Source of the DNA: Clostridia bacterium
Lineage (GTDB): Bacteria; Bacillota; Clostridia; Oscillospirales; Acutalibacteraceae
Length of the DNA stretch: 64,000 nucleotides
Assembly (NCBI GenBank): GCA_017625435.1
Contig: JAGAKX010000044.1
Location: forward strand, 1-64,000
Reading direction: 5' to 3'
The translations under genes were made by a program, and so were the position numbers. The notes beneath the pieces were generated by a model. The model saw nothing but the letters and a program-made list of their open reading frames with translations, ran no database searches and had not been told where the DNA came from. Shown here piece by piece: positions 34,034 to 42,713 of the stretch (position 1 is its first letter; each line of letters opens with the position of its first letter).

Positions 34034-34912
34034 ATGAAAAAGAAAATTATCGCGCTTGCTCTTTCTGCCTTTGTGCTTTTCAGCGTTGCGCACGTAACAG
34101 CAATGGCCCGCATCCCGGGAGATGTAGACGCAAACGGTAAAACGGAGGCTGCTGATGCAAGACTGGCATTGCGTGCGGCTGTAGGTCTTGATACACTATC
34201 CGAAGCTGAAAAAAATGCAGCTGACGTTGATATGAACAAAACGGTGAATGCCACCGATGCCCGTCTTATTCTGAGAGCGGCAGTAGGCCTTGAAAAGCTT
34301 CCCGACAACCCCTCACAGAATGAGGTACCCTCCTCAAGCGAATATGATATCATCCGAAGCGGCTCCTTCTGGATGACAGGCACAATAATTGACGGTAAAG
34401 GTATCAATTCCCCCATGGAAATTGCAATAACCCCTGAAAGCGTGTATATGCTTTCAGATTTCAGCGGTGTCCCTATGGGTATGCTTATAAAGGACAACAA
34501 GCTTTATATGATTTACCCTGACAAGAAGGCTTACCTTGAGCTTTCCGAGTCTCTTATGGCTATGGCAGGTCTTGACATTTCTGAGCTTACATCTTCATCT
34601 GACATAGACTTCAGCTCCTACGGTCCCCTTTCTGAGGCTGATTCGGTAACAGAGGCTACACATAAGGGCAGACTTTGCCGGGTTTACCACTTCAAGGTTG
34701 ATTCGGGCGAAACAAGAGTTTATCTTGACGGCACAAAGCTTGTCCGTCTTGCTTCTTACGACAGAAACGGAAAGTTCCTTTCCGCTACCGACATTACAGC
34801 AGTTTCAGAAAAAATTCCCGCAGACAAGTCTGCTCCCCCCTCAGGCTTCAAGGCATATAAGGGTATGTCAGGTATGCTCTCCTTTATGAATCTTCTTGAA
34901 GACTTAGCCTGA
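34034..34912 (+). CDS. Secreted protein with N-terminal dockerin repeats
   Basis: 292 residues. Signal peptide ~1-26 (MKKKIIALALSAFVLF, ending AMA-R). Immediately after it comes a dockerin pair: GDVDANGKTEAADARLAL and ADVDMNKTVNATDARLIL (residues ~28-90). The second calcium loop has K in place of the usual G. A short linker precedes the same ~190-residue domain as in the lipoprotein at 32254. Dockerins anchor proteins to cohesin-bearing scaffolds, so this twin is probably delivered to the cell surface by another route than the lipid-anchored one. GGAGGAAC stands before the ATG; own promoter and a strong bidirectional terminator. Confidence 0.85.
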   Translation: MKKKIIALALSAFVLFSVAHVTAMARIPGDVDANGKTEAADARLALRAAVGLDTLSEAEKNAADVDMNKTVNATDARLILRAAVGLEKLPDNPSQNEVPSSSEYDIIRSGSFWMTGTIIDGKGINSPMEIAITPESVYMLSDFSGVPMGMLIKDNKLYMIYPDKKAYLELSESLMAMAGLDISELTSSSDIDFSSYGPLSEADSVTEATHKGRLCRVYHFKVDSGETRVYLDGTKLVRLASYDRNGKFLSATDITAVSEKIPADKSAPPSGFKAYKGMSGMLSFMNLLEDLA

Positions 34913-34936
34913 TAATACAAAACAGATAAAAAGATA

Positions 34937-34982
34937 ACAGACAGAACCTCAGGATTATACGGAGATTCTGTCTGTGTTTTTA
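34937..34982. terminator. Bidirectional terminator between the dockerin gene and the radical SAM gene
   Basis: Perfect 10-bp stem ACAGACAGAA (34937-34946) / TTCTGTCTGT (34966-34975), 19-base loop, then GTTTTTAT. Read on the minus strand, the stem is followed by TATCTTTTTATC, so it also serves the convergent minus-strand operon. Confidence 0.75.
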
Positions 34983-34985
34983 TAT

Positions 34986-36371
34986 TCATTTTATTTCTTT
35001 TTCTCTCAATATTCCCTTATAAAGTCCGTCGATACAGAAGCCCTTAGGAATATAACCGCGGCTTTCATAGTAAGCCTCAAGCACCGCATTGTCCTCTGCG
35101 CTGTCAAGTCTGAAAACGTCTTTTTCACATATACGGGCATACTCCTCCGCAAAATCAAGGAATATTTTTCCCGTTCCTTTTTTGTCAATACGGGAACAGA
35201 AATTGTGCAGATAAAAAGCGGATTTCGTACTGTAGTCCGCTATATGCTCCCAGCGGTCGTCTTCGCTTTTAAGAACGGCTGCGGAAACAATTTCCCCCGT
35301 TGAAATTTCCCGGAGCACAAACACCTCACCGGCTCTGCGGTGCTCCTCGTAATAAGAAACGGGATAAACCTCATCATAAAAAGTGTTGTTCCATTGGTCA
35401 ATTCCAACTTCATCCATCCACTTCATACGGCTGAGAATTATGGAAAACATAAGGGGGATTTCTTCTTTTTTTATCTTTTCAAAAACATAGCCTTTGTGCT
35501 TTTCCGTAAGCCCTACAATACGGTTTACGGAGTTCAGCACCGCCTTTTTATCGGCACTCCAAAGGGGTGAAACCAGCGTATTTTTATTTCCGTCACCCGT
35601 CAGCCTGTGTACTGCAACCTCATCCGGAAGAAGGGGAATAAGCGACATCAGAATTTCAAGATACTCCGCTTTTGTAAGAGTTTCAAAGCTTCCCTTTTGG
35701 TAATCGGAATATAAGCGGCTGTCAGAAAGCACGTGAAGAAGCTGCAGCTTCACACCGTCGGTTTTACTGTCAACTGCAAAAAGCAGAGTATTTTTCATAT
35801 CCTCTGCAGTCTCCCCCGGAAGGCCGAGAATAATATGGGTTATAACATATATACCCTCTTTGTGAAGCCTTTTTACGGCATCAGAATATACTTCATTATC
35901 ATAGCATCTTCCGATATAGGAGATGCTTTCTTTTTTTGAGGTCTGAAGCCCCAATTCCACCCATACGGGCTTTATTTTATTCAGTTCTCCCAGAAGCCTT
36001 ACCGTATCATCAGAAAGACAGTCCGGACGGGTTGCAACGGATAATACGTCAATATCGGGGTGATTTACGGCATCCGTAAAAAGCTTCCGAAGCTTCTCAA
36101 TGGGGGCATAGGTAGAGGTAAAGCTCTGAAAATATGCAATATATCCCCCGTCTTTATTCTTGGCGGAAACTCTCTTTTTTGCCTTTTCAATCTGTATATT
36201 TATATCATTTCCCGACTCGGCAAAATCACCCGAGCCCGAAGAAGAGCAGAAAATACAGCCCCCCGTACCCTTTGTACCGTCACGGTTAGGACAGGTAAAG
36301 CCCCCGTCAAGGGATAGCTTATACAGCTTTTTGCCGAATTTTTCACGGCAGTAATCGTTCATTGTTTTCAT
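34986..36371 (-). CDS. Radical SAM protein (TIGR01212/YhcC type) fused to a GNAT domain
   Basis: 461 residues. Residues ~1-300 agree with the TIGR01212 radical SAM family (YhcC): KLSLDGGFTCPNRDGTKG then GGCIFC supplies the cluster cysteines, followed by IAYFQSFTSTYAP, VATRPDC, ELGLQTS and HIILGLPGE. YhcC-type proteins are usually about 300-320 residues. The extra ~150 C-terminal residues form a GNAT-like acetyltransferase domain (GEVFVLREISTGEIVSAAVL, then GTGKIFLDFAEEYA, and VLEAYYESRGY). The reaction is unknown. The start ATG overlaps the rlmH stop (ATGA), so the gene is coupled to rlmH. Last gene of the long minus-strand run. Confidence 0.82.
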   Translation of the reverse strand: MKTMNDYCREKFGKKLYKLSLDGGFTCPNRDGTKGTGGCIFCSSSGSGDFAESGNDINIQIEKAKKRVSAKNKDGGYIAYFQSFTSTYAPIEKLRKLFTDAVNHPDIDVLSVATRPDCLSDDTVRLLGELNKIKPVWVELGLQTSKKESISYIGRCYDNEVYSDAVKRLHKEGIYVITHIILGLPGETAEDMKNTLLFAVDSKTDGVKLQLLHVLSDSRLYSDYQKGSFETLTKAEYLEILMSLIPLLPDEVAVHRLTGDGNKNTLVSPLWSADKKAVLNSVNRIVGLTEKHKGYVFEKIKKEEIPLMFSIILSRMKWMDEVGIDQWNNTFYDEVYPVSYYEEHRRAGEVFVLREISTGEIVSAAVLKSEDDRWEHIADYSTKSAFYLHNFCSRIDKKGTGKIFLDFAEEYARICEKDVFRLDSAEDNAVLEAYYESRGYIPKGFCIDGLYKGILREKEIK

Positions 36372-36850
36372 TTGTGATAGCTTTCCCCTGCGTTTATCTT
36401 ATAGCCTCTGTAAATCTGTTCAAGAAGCATAATTCTTGCAAGACGGTGAGGAAATGTCATTTTTGACATTGAAAGACGGACGCTTGTCCTTGCCTTTACC
36501 TTTTCGGAAAGCCCGTAGGAGCCACCGATAATAAAAACAATATGGGATGTTCCCGAAAGAGCGGTATCGGAAAGCAGCTTTGCCATATCCTCGGAGGAAT
36601 AAAGCTTTCCTTCAATACAAAGGGAAACAACCTTTGCCGACTGAGGAATTTTTTTAAGAATCTCCTCCCCCTCTTTTTCAAGAACGGAGTTTATTTCATT
36701 TTCGGACGGATTTTCGGGAAGAACTCCTGCTTTTATCTCAATTACGTTTACCTTTGCAAAGGCCTTGAGTCTCTTGAGATATTCGTCCGACGCCATTTCA
36801 AAAAAGGCATCCTTGAGCTTTCCCACCGATATAATAGTTACAGTCTGCAT
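36368..36850 (-). CDS. rlmH: 23S rRNA pseudouridine(1915)-N3-methyltransferase RlmH
   Basis: 160 residues, a minimal SPOUT methyltransferase. SAM-binding knot motifs FIIGGSYGLSEKVKA and the highly conserved C-terminus TFPHRLARIMLLEQIYRGYK. It methylates pseudouridine 1915 in helix 69 of 23S rRNA on assembled ribosomes. Length matches the family (~155-160). GAGGT lies before the ATG; eight bases separate it from the upstream MBL gene. Confidence 0.95.
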   Translation of the reverse strand: MQTVTIISVGKLKDAFFEMASDEYLKRLKAFAKVNVIEIKAGVLPENPSENEINSVLEKEGEEILKKIPQSAKVVSLCIEGKLYSSEDMAKLLSDTALSGTSHIVFIIGGSYGLSEKVKARTSVRLSMSKMTFPHRLARIMLLEQIYRGYKINAGESYHK

Positions 36851-36858
36851 ATTACCTC

Positions 36859-37647
36859 TTAAAAAACTATGTATTTTCCCATACTTCCCACGGGAGCAAC
36901 CTCCAGAATATAATCTCTGTTAAGCTCTGCACCCATACGCTTAAGGTATGAATTTGTACAGGAGAAGGCTCTGTCGGGCGTGTTGTTCTCACGGCTCAAA
37001 TGCCCCAGGACAAAACGGCGAACCCCTGCGTCAAAAAGCTCCCCTACAGTCTCGGCGCAGACATTGTTTGAAAGATGCCCGTGCTCCGAGCGTATACGCG
37101 CCTTGAGGTAAGGGGGATAGGGACCGAAATCAAGAAGATTTTCGTCATAATTCGATTCAATAAGCACCAGGTCGCAGCCGCTGAGATTTCTTACAATCTC
37201 ACGCGTCATTTTTCCCGTATCGGTGCATATTCCCACGGTTTTATCGGGAAGGCATATCTTGTATCCGCAACTTTCCTTTGCATCGTGGGACGTGGAAAAA
37301 TGGGAAATATGCATATCCCCTATAGTGACACCCTCGGGCATAATTTTTTCATACTGAAATTTTCCGTCAATAATTCCTTTTCCGAGAAGTCCCGACAGAG
37401 TTCCTCCCGTTGCATACACGGGAATATTTCTTTTCGTGGCAAAAACACGAAGACCGCTTACATGGTCATCGTGCTCGTGAGTTACAAAAACTGCTTTCAC
37501 GGAATCGGGGGAAATACCCGACTGCTCCATTGAAAGAAGAAGCTGCTTATTATTGGTTCCGGCATCTATTAATATCCCCGAGGAGGCTGTACCTACATAG
37601 CAGGAATTTCCCCCGGACGAGGAACAAAGTGTTGCAAATCTTGCCAT
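36859..37647 (-). CDS. MBL-fold metallohydrolase, YycJ/WalJ-like
   Basis: 262 residues. Metallo-beta-lactamase fold with the metal motif THEHDDH, then HISHFSTSHDA, the D in GICTDTG and VLGHLSRENN near the C-terminus. The N-terminus ARFATLCSSSGGNSCYV is characteristic of the YycJ/WalJ group, a proposed 5'-3' exonuclease implicated in DNA repair and wall homeostasis. It is usually found with walRK; here it lies between GH36 and rlmH, a neighbour often seen with yycJ in Firmicutes. Cytoplasmic. Confidence 0.85.
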   Translation of the reverse strand: MARFATLCSSSGGNSCYVGTASSGILIDAGTNNKQLLLSMEQSGISPDSVKAVFVTHEHDDHVSGLRVFATKRNIPVYATGGTLSGLLGKGIIDGKFQYEKIMPEGVTIGDMHISHFSTSHDAKESCGYKICLPDKTVGICTDTGKMTREIVRNLSGCDLVLIESNYDENLLDFGPYPPYLKARIRSEHGHLSNNVCAETVGELFDAGVRRFVLGHLSRENNTPDRAFSCTNSYLKRMGAELNRDYILEVAPVGSMGKYIVF

Positions 37648-37669
37648 AAATTAACTTACTTTCTTATGA

Positions 37670-39616
37670 TTAAAATGTCTTTTTCTCTGTAGTGTAAAAC
37701 CACAGCTCACCTTTTCTCTTAGGGTTATAGAAGTTAAATCCGCCCTCAAGCCCCGTTGAATCTCCCCTCTTTTTATCCCCCGTTACGGGATTTTCAAAAA
37801 GATATTTTGTATCGGGAATAATGTGGGGATACACAACAATACTGCTTTTCTCTGCATTTTCCGTGCGGATAACCTCAATAAAGCCGCTGCCCGTTTCCTC
37901 GTTGTGAAACTGCACGGCATACCAACCGCTGTCGGGGTCAGACAGCTGATAATAGTCGCTGTTCAGCTCATATTCCGCTGCTTTTCTCCAGACAGGAATC
38001 ATTTTTCTTGCACAGTCAAAAATTTTATTGCTGTCATCATAATCAAGACAGGCGGTAAGAGCCGGTGCCATAGCACAGAGATAGGAAAATTCGTCAAGAT
38101 TTCTGTTTCTGTACATTCTGTCATCACGGCTTTTTGCGTGTGCTCTGAAATAGGGAAGCCAGGAGAACATTTCGTAATAATGAAAAACCCTCTGAGACGG
38201 ATAGTCTATGTGCATATCGGTATACTGCAAAGGCACACTTCTTCTCATCATATCCATTTCGTTACGTGTACCGCCTGCGGCACAGTTATCAATTACAAGA
38301 CCGGGATTGCGAAGACGCAGCTCATCATACAGCCTTAAAAGTGCCTGCATATGCAGGTTTTCTCTTGCGCCGATTCTGTTTTCCTCTTCATTTTCGGAAA
38401 AATATCTGTCAGGGGTAAAATTGAAATCCTGTCTGTATATATCAATTCCCCCTGCTTTTATGTGCTTATCAAGAAGCTCCAGAACAAAGCTGAAGCACTC
38501 GGGATTGGAATAGTCAAGAAGACGGCATTCATCCTCTTCACCCTCATCATTATGCGCCCTGAGACACCACTCGGGATGAAGAAAATCAAGCCTTGAGCCC
38601 TCCATAACTCTTTCAGGCTCGAACCATACAAGAAGGTCAATGCCCTTTTCGTGAAGGCTGTCGGATATAGGTCTGAAGCCGTCGGGAAGCTGCTCGGGAT
38701 TGGGCACCCAGTCCCCTACGTTCCACCATCTGTGCTCACATGGATACCAGCCTGCATCTATCCACCAGGCATCAGGCTTTAAGTCCTTTTTTATGTAGGT
38801 CTCAATGGCTTCAAGCTGATTTTCCGTAGTAATACCCTCAAATTCGCTGTAGCCGCCGATTCCGTGGGTGTGTAAAAACATTACGGGCTTGATTTTCTCT
38901 CCGTTTTTGCCTACGGGAAGAATGTGCTTTAAGAAAAACCTTCTCCAGAGATTTGTAGCCTTTGTTTCGTCGTTATCGGAAAACAGGACGGTGATATTGG
39001 GGGTACGCATAGTTTCTCCGGGATACAAAACCGTATTGAAGCGTGCCTGAGTAAGGGTAAAACGAACTCCGTCTTCCGAAGGTGTAAACACCATTTTCCA
39101 CTTACCCGGAAAGCCCACACCCATTTTTACGGTATATTCATCGAATTTTACCGTCATAAAAGGAGAGGCTCCGTCCGCACCGCGGCAGAAATCGGGAGAT
39201 ACGGTTATTTCTTCCGTGATTTCTCTTTCGGGGAAACGCTTGAAAACTCCGTCATTTCTTGTGTCGCCGCTTCCCGAAACAAGACGGGGGCAGGTACCTT
39301 TAAGAACTGCAGAAATACCGAAATCCGAAAGACGCTCGGATTCGGTTTTTGCAAAGCTCGTCATTTCGGCTCCCCATTCAACAACGGGAAAATCCGAATA
39401 GAGAGTCTCACGGACATTAAGAATCATTCCCTTTGAAGCAACAGCCGTAATTTCCGTTACCCTCACAGCAGAATCCGCCACAAAGCTTCTGACAGACGGC
39501 TTCTTGTCTGAATCTATTCCCTTTTCCTTTATACCGTCAAATGAAAATGTAACGGGAAGCTTCCCGGGCGAGGTAAAGCCAAGTATTTTATCTCTTAATA
39601 ACATTAAATTTTTCAT
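37670..39616 (-). CDS. GH36 alpha-galactosidase-like glycoside hydrolase
   Basis: 648 residues, clan GH-D layout: an N-terminal beta-sandwich (~1-250), a TIM barrel with WWIDAGWYPC, WNVGDWVPN and LLVWFEPERV, the nucleophile Asp in IYRQDFNF and the acid/base region DNCAAGGTRNEMDM with LQYTDMH, and a C-terminal beta domain. GH36 includes alpha-galactosidases and alpha-N-acetylgalactosaminidases; the WWIDAGWY and CAAGG signatures favour GH36, although the substrate is not certain. No signal peptide, so the enzyme is cytoplasmic and acts on imported oligosaccharides. It lies between ddl and an MBL gene without sugar transport genes, so its physiological link to its neighbours is unclear. Confidence 0.85.
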   Translation of the reverse strand: MKNLMLLRDKILGFTSPGKLPVTFSFDGIKEKGIDSDKKPSVRSFVADSAVRVTEITAVASKGMILNVRETLYSDFPVVEWGAEMTSFAKTESERLSDFGISAVLKGTCPRLVSGSGDTRNDGVFKRFPEREITEEITVSPDFCRGADGASPFMTVKFDEYTVKMGVGFPGKWKMVFTPSEDGVRFTLTQARFNTVLYPGETMRTPNITVLFSDNDETKATNLWRRFFLKHILPVGKNGEKIKPVMFLHTHGIGGYSEFEGITTENQLEAIETYIKKDLKPDAWWIDAGWYPCEHRWWNVGDWVPNPEQLPDGFRPISDSLHEKGIDLLVWFEPERVMEGSRLDFLHPEWCLRAHNDEGEEDECRLLDYSNPECFSFVLELLDKHIKAGGIDIYRQDFNFTPDRYFSENEEENRIGARENLHMQALLRLYDELRLRNPGLVIDNCAAGGTRNEMDMMRRSVPLQYTDMHIDYPSQRVFHYYEMFSWLPYFRAHAKSRDDRMYRNRNLDEFSYLCAMAPALTACLDYDDSNKIFDCARKMIPVWRKAAEYELNSDYYQLSDPDSGWYAVQFHNEETGSGFIEVIRTENAEKSSIVVYPHIIPDTKYLFENPVTGDKKRGDSTGLEGGFNFYNPKRKGELWFYTTEKKTF

Positions 39617-39671
39617 AAAAACATCACCATATTCCTGATGAAATACCGTTTAATCTCCGAATTCCGAATTA

Positions 39672-41105
39672 TTACAGCTTGCTTCCGCTTTTTGCTCCGC
39701 CGGTTTTGCTGCCCTTTGCTCCCTTTGCGCCCTTTGCCGCAAAGTTTCTTAAAATATCGGACTCAAAGGAGAATTCAATAGCCTCTTCCTCTCTGCTTCT
39801 TCTGAGAGCCAGCTGAATCATAGCATCAAGCACAACGGAATACTTAACTCCGAGAGGTGCCCACAGATAGAATGAGAGAGATCCGGGGATTGTATTTATT
39901 TCATTAAGATAAACCTTATTCGTTGATTTATCAATCATAAAGTCGATACGTGAAAGACCGTTACAGCCAAGCACTGTATAGGCTTTGACCGCAAGAGAGC
40001 GGATATATGCTCTCGTTTCCTCTGTCATATTGGGAGGAATAAGACGTGAAAGGCTCGCCATTCCTGCGGCTGCCTTGGCAGGTCTTGAGAGATTTATACG
40101 GGACAGCTTTGCGCCGTCAAACCGTGTGAGCTCGGTTGAGTAATCGTATTTTACAATTCCCTCACCCTTTTTAACGTATCTTCCGTCGGGGCTTACAATA
40201 ATTGAGCTGTCGTTTTTAAGTGTATTTTCAATGGAAAGGGGATTGTTTACGATTTCGTCAATACCCTCCTTGAATGCCTTTGCTTCCTCCTCGGTCACCT
40301 TGCCCTTCTGATATTTTGCGGTATAGTCAAGGATTTTTCCGAAGCTTATGGGCTGTTCAAGCTCAGAAGCTTCTGCCGTATCGGTGTTGCCGATAACGGA
40401 GCAGTTGATTTCCACAAGATTTGTAATAGCCTTTTCGACAAGAACTACCGTAGCATATCTGAAGGCATCCTCAAGGGAGTTATATAATTCCTCTCTGTTT
40501 TCGGCAAGACTTATGCCGACGGAGGAACCCAGGTTTACGGGCTTTACCACAACGGGATAGCCTATTTTCTCCTCACAGCGGTCAAGCACATTTTCGGGCT
40601 CGGAGAAATCGGAGGAAATAAACCTTACACAGTCAAGCACGGGAATACCGTTGTCCTTGAGAACTGTTTTCATAACATATTTATCCATACCGACAGCGGA
40701 AGCCGTAACGTCACAGCCGACATAAGGCACACCCGTAAGCTTAAGATATCCCTGCAAGGTGCCGTCTTCAACATTTGTTCCGTGAACAATTGGGAAGGCT
40801 ACGTCAATATCGGAAATTACGTTACTGCCCGTCTTTCTGAAGGGGTAACGCATAAGCTGAACTCTGCCCTCATTATTCATAAGGGTACAGCGTGTGCTTT
40901 TCTTTATAAGTGCGGGAATATTTGAATATTCCTCAATGCAGGAGCACTCAAATCCCGTGTAGAATTCATTTTCCTTTGTGATATAAACGGGGATAACCTC
41001 GTATTTGTCAGCAGGAATTGATGCTATTGCCTGCAATGCGGAAATAACGGAAACCTCGTGTTCAACGCTTTTTCCGCCGAAAAAAACACCGACTCTGATT
41101 TTCAT
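39672..41105 (-). CDS. ddl: D-alanine--D-alanine ligase (long form)
   Basis: 477 residues, about 110 more than a typical Ddl. ATP-grasp enzyme: VGVFFGGKSVEHEVSVISA (N-terminal signature), FPIVHGTNVEDGTLQGYLKL, VKPVNLGSSVGI, and the metal-binding YLNEINTIPGS. It makes D-Ala-D-Ala for peptidoglycan. Extra length comes from an insertion in the middle of the ATP-grasp region (~residues 245-345) and a low-complexity basic tail rich in A, G, K and S. GAGGGGGG stands before the ATG. It follows murF by 15 bases: Ddl supplies the dipeptide that MurF adds. Product specificity (D-Ala against D-Ser or D-Lac) was not resolved. Confidence 0.93.
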   Translation of the reverse strand: MKIRVGVFFGGKSVEHEVSVISALQAIASIPADKYEVIPVYITKENEFYTGFECSCIEEYSNIPALIKKSTRCTLMNNEGRVQLMRYPFRKTGSNVISDIDVAFPIVHGTNVEDGTLQGYLKLTGVPYVGCDVTASAVGMDKYVMKTVLKDNGIPVLDCVRFISSDFSEPENVLDRCEEKIGYPVVVKPVNLGSSVGISLAENREELYNSLEDAFRYATVVLVEKAITNLVEINCSVIGNTDTAEASELEQPISFGKILDYTAKYQKGKVTEEEAKAFKEGIDEIVNNPLSIENTLKNDSSIIVSPDGRYVKKGEGIVKYDYSTELTRFDGAKLSRINLSRPAKAAAGMASLSRLIPPNMTEETRAYIRSLAVKAYTVLGCNGLSRIDFMIDKSTNKVYLNEINTIPGSLSFYLWAPLGVKYSVVLDAMIQLALRRSREEEAIEFSFESDILRNFAAKGAKGAKGSKTGGAKSGSKL

Positions 41106-41120
41106 AGCTATTCCCCCCTC

Positions 41121-42698
41121 TTAATAGTTATCGGGAAGGTCATTCTCAAGGAGAATAATCTTCTTTTTGTCTGTTTTCATGCTATAAAGATGCTTCATAG
41201 CCTCTGTGAATTCTTCAAAGCAGAGAAGCTTCTCAGAAGGATAATCCTTGCTTTCAATACCCTCTCTTATAGCCTCGGTCTGCTTTTTGCCGATAAGAAC
41301 AATCATATCACAGCAGGATGCGGCAAATTCACCGAATTCGCGGTTCAGCTGATATTCCTCTTTGCCGAGCTCGACCATACCGGGAGTTACGAGAATTCTC
41401 TCTCCGTCCATCTGCGAAAGAGTGGACAAAGCAGCTCTGCAGCCTGCAGGGTTGGAGTTGAAGGCATCGTCAATAATGGTAACCTCGCCGCGGTTTACAA
41501 TCTGCATACGGTGAGGCACCGCATCAATACGTCTTACGTATCTCTTCATTTCGGCTAAAGGCATACCGAAGCCGTTTGCAGCGGCAATTGCACCCGTTAT
41601 ATTTATAACATTGTGGTGTCCTAAAAGCTTTGTTTCAAAGGCATAAACCTCACCGTCGGGAGCTTTTATCTTAAAGGAGGTTCCCTTTGCGGTTACCTTT
41701 TCATCAAAGGCATAATAATCGCAGTCGGGAGTTGTGCCGTAGGTGATAAAGGGTCTTTTGGGGAGATTTTTTCTTATTGTCTCGTTATCAAAGTTTATAT
41801 AAAGTCTTCCGTCATCGGGAAGAGAATCTGCCAGTTCATATTTGGTTTTGATGATATTTTCCTTTGAGCCGAAGGATTCAAGGTGCTGTTCGCCGAGAGC
41901 GGTGATAATACCGTGCTTGGGATGAACTATATCACAAAGCTCCTTGATATCGCCTACCCACTTTGCACCCATTTCGCAAAGGAAAATCTTGTGAACGGCT
42001 TTAAGGGACTTTCTTATGGTTATAACTATTCCCATAGGAGTGTTGAAGCTTGAGGGTGTAACAAGAGTATCGGTCCAGGCTCTGAGAATTGTATAAAGAT
42101 AGAATTTCACACTGGTCTTACCGTAGGAGCCGGTAATTCCTATGGTTTCAAGCTCGGGGCTCAGCTTCAGCATTCTCTTTGCATCGTTAAGATAATATCT
42201 GTTTACTGCCTTTTCTATGGGCTTATTGATTGCATTTGCAAGTACGATGCTTAAGGGAGCTAAAGCCACAATGAGACCGAGAACCATAAACGCAATATTC
42301 TTTCTTTCGGTTGTAAGGGCAAACACAGCCCCGCCGAAGGCCGCGAAAATAAGAATACAGGTTGTTACGAACATTCTTTTTACGCGGGGAGTATAAACAA
42401 GAGGCTTTTTCTGAGGACGGTTTCTGTTTTCAACGGCTACAGCCCCTACCGCAACCAGAAGCGCTGCAGCAGAAAAGCCCATAAGTGCATTATGGGATAT
42501 AAGTCCCGTGAAGGAAAGGGCGAAAACTATGTATTCCACCGCATATCTTCCGAGGTTCTTGAAAATCCAGCCTATGTGCGTTGAAAAACGGTAGCCGTTA
42601 AGCTGAAACATATGCATATTGAACAGTAAGCTCTTGAAAACCGAATAGATTCCCATAAGAGTTACCGCACCGAATAAAATCTGTAAATAGGGTACCAT
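41121..42698 (-). CDS. murF: MurF-type Mur ligase with an N-terminal membrane domain
   Basis: 525 residues. The first ~185 residues hold four or so membrane helices (for example MVPYLQILFGAVTLMGIYSV, YIVFALSFTGLI and TTCILIFAAFGGAVFAL). After it comes a Mur ligase: P-loop GITGSYGKTSVK, LCEMGAKWVGDI, LLGHHNVINITGAIA, the D-N-P-like DDAFNSNPAGCRAAL and VTPGMVELG. This agrees with MurF, which joins D-Ala-D-Ala to the UDP-MurNAc tripeptide; the usual N-terminal UDP-substrate domain of MurF is missing and is replaced by the membrane part. It follows the alpha/beta hydrolase gene by 15 bases and precedes ddl. GGCGC precedes the ATG. Confidence 0.8.
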   Translation of the reverse strand: MVPYLQILFGAVTLMGIYSVFKSLLFNMHMFQLNGYRFSTHIGWIFKNLGRYAVEYIVFALSFTGLISHNALMGFSAAALLVAVGAVAVENRNRPQKKPLVYTPRVKRMFVTTCILIFAAFGGAVFALTTERKNIAFMVLGLIVALAPLSIVLANAINKPIEKAVNRYYLNDAKRMLKLSPELETIGITGSYGKTSVKFYLYTILRAWTDTLVTPSSFNTPMGIVITIRKSLKAVHKIFLCEMGAKWVGDIKELCDIVHPKHGIITALGEQHLESFGSKENIIKTKYELADSLPDDGRLYINFDNETIRKNLPKRPFITYGTTPDCDYYAFDEKVTAKGTSFKIKAPDGEVYAFETKLLGHHNVINITGAIAAANGFGMPLAEMKRYVRRIDAVPHRMQIVNRGEVTIIDDAFNSNPAGCRAALSTLSQMDGERILVTPGMVELGKEEYQLNREFGEFAASCCDMIVLIGKKQTEAIREGIESKDYPSEKLLCFEEFTEAMKHLYSMKTDKKKIILLENDLPDNY

Positions 42699-42713
42699 AT
42701 TGCGCCTCCGAAA

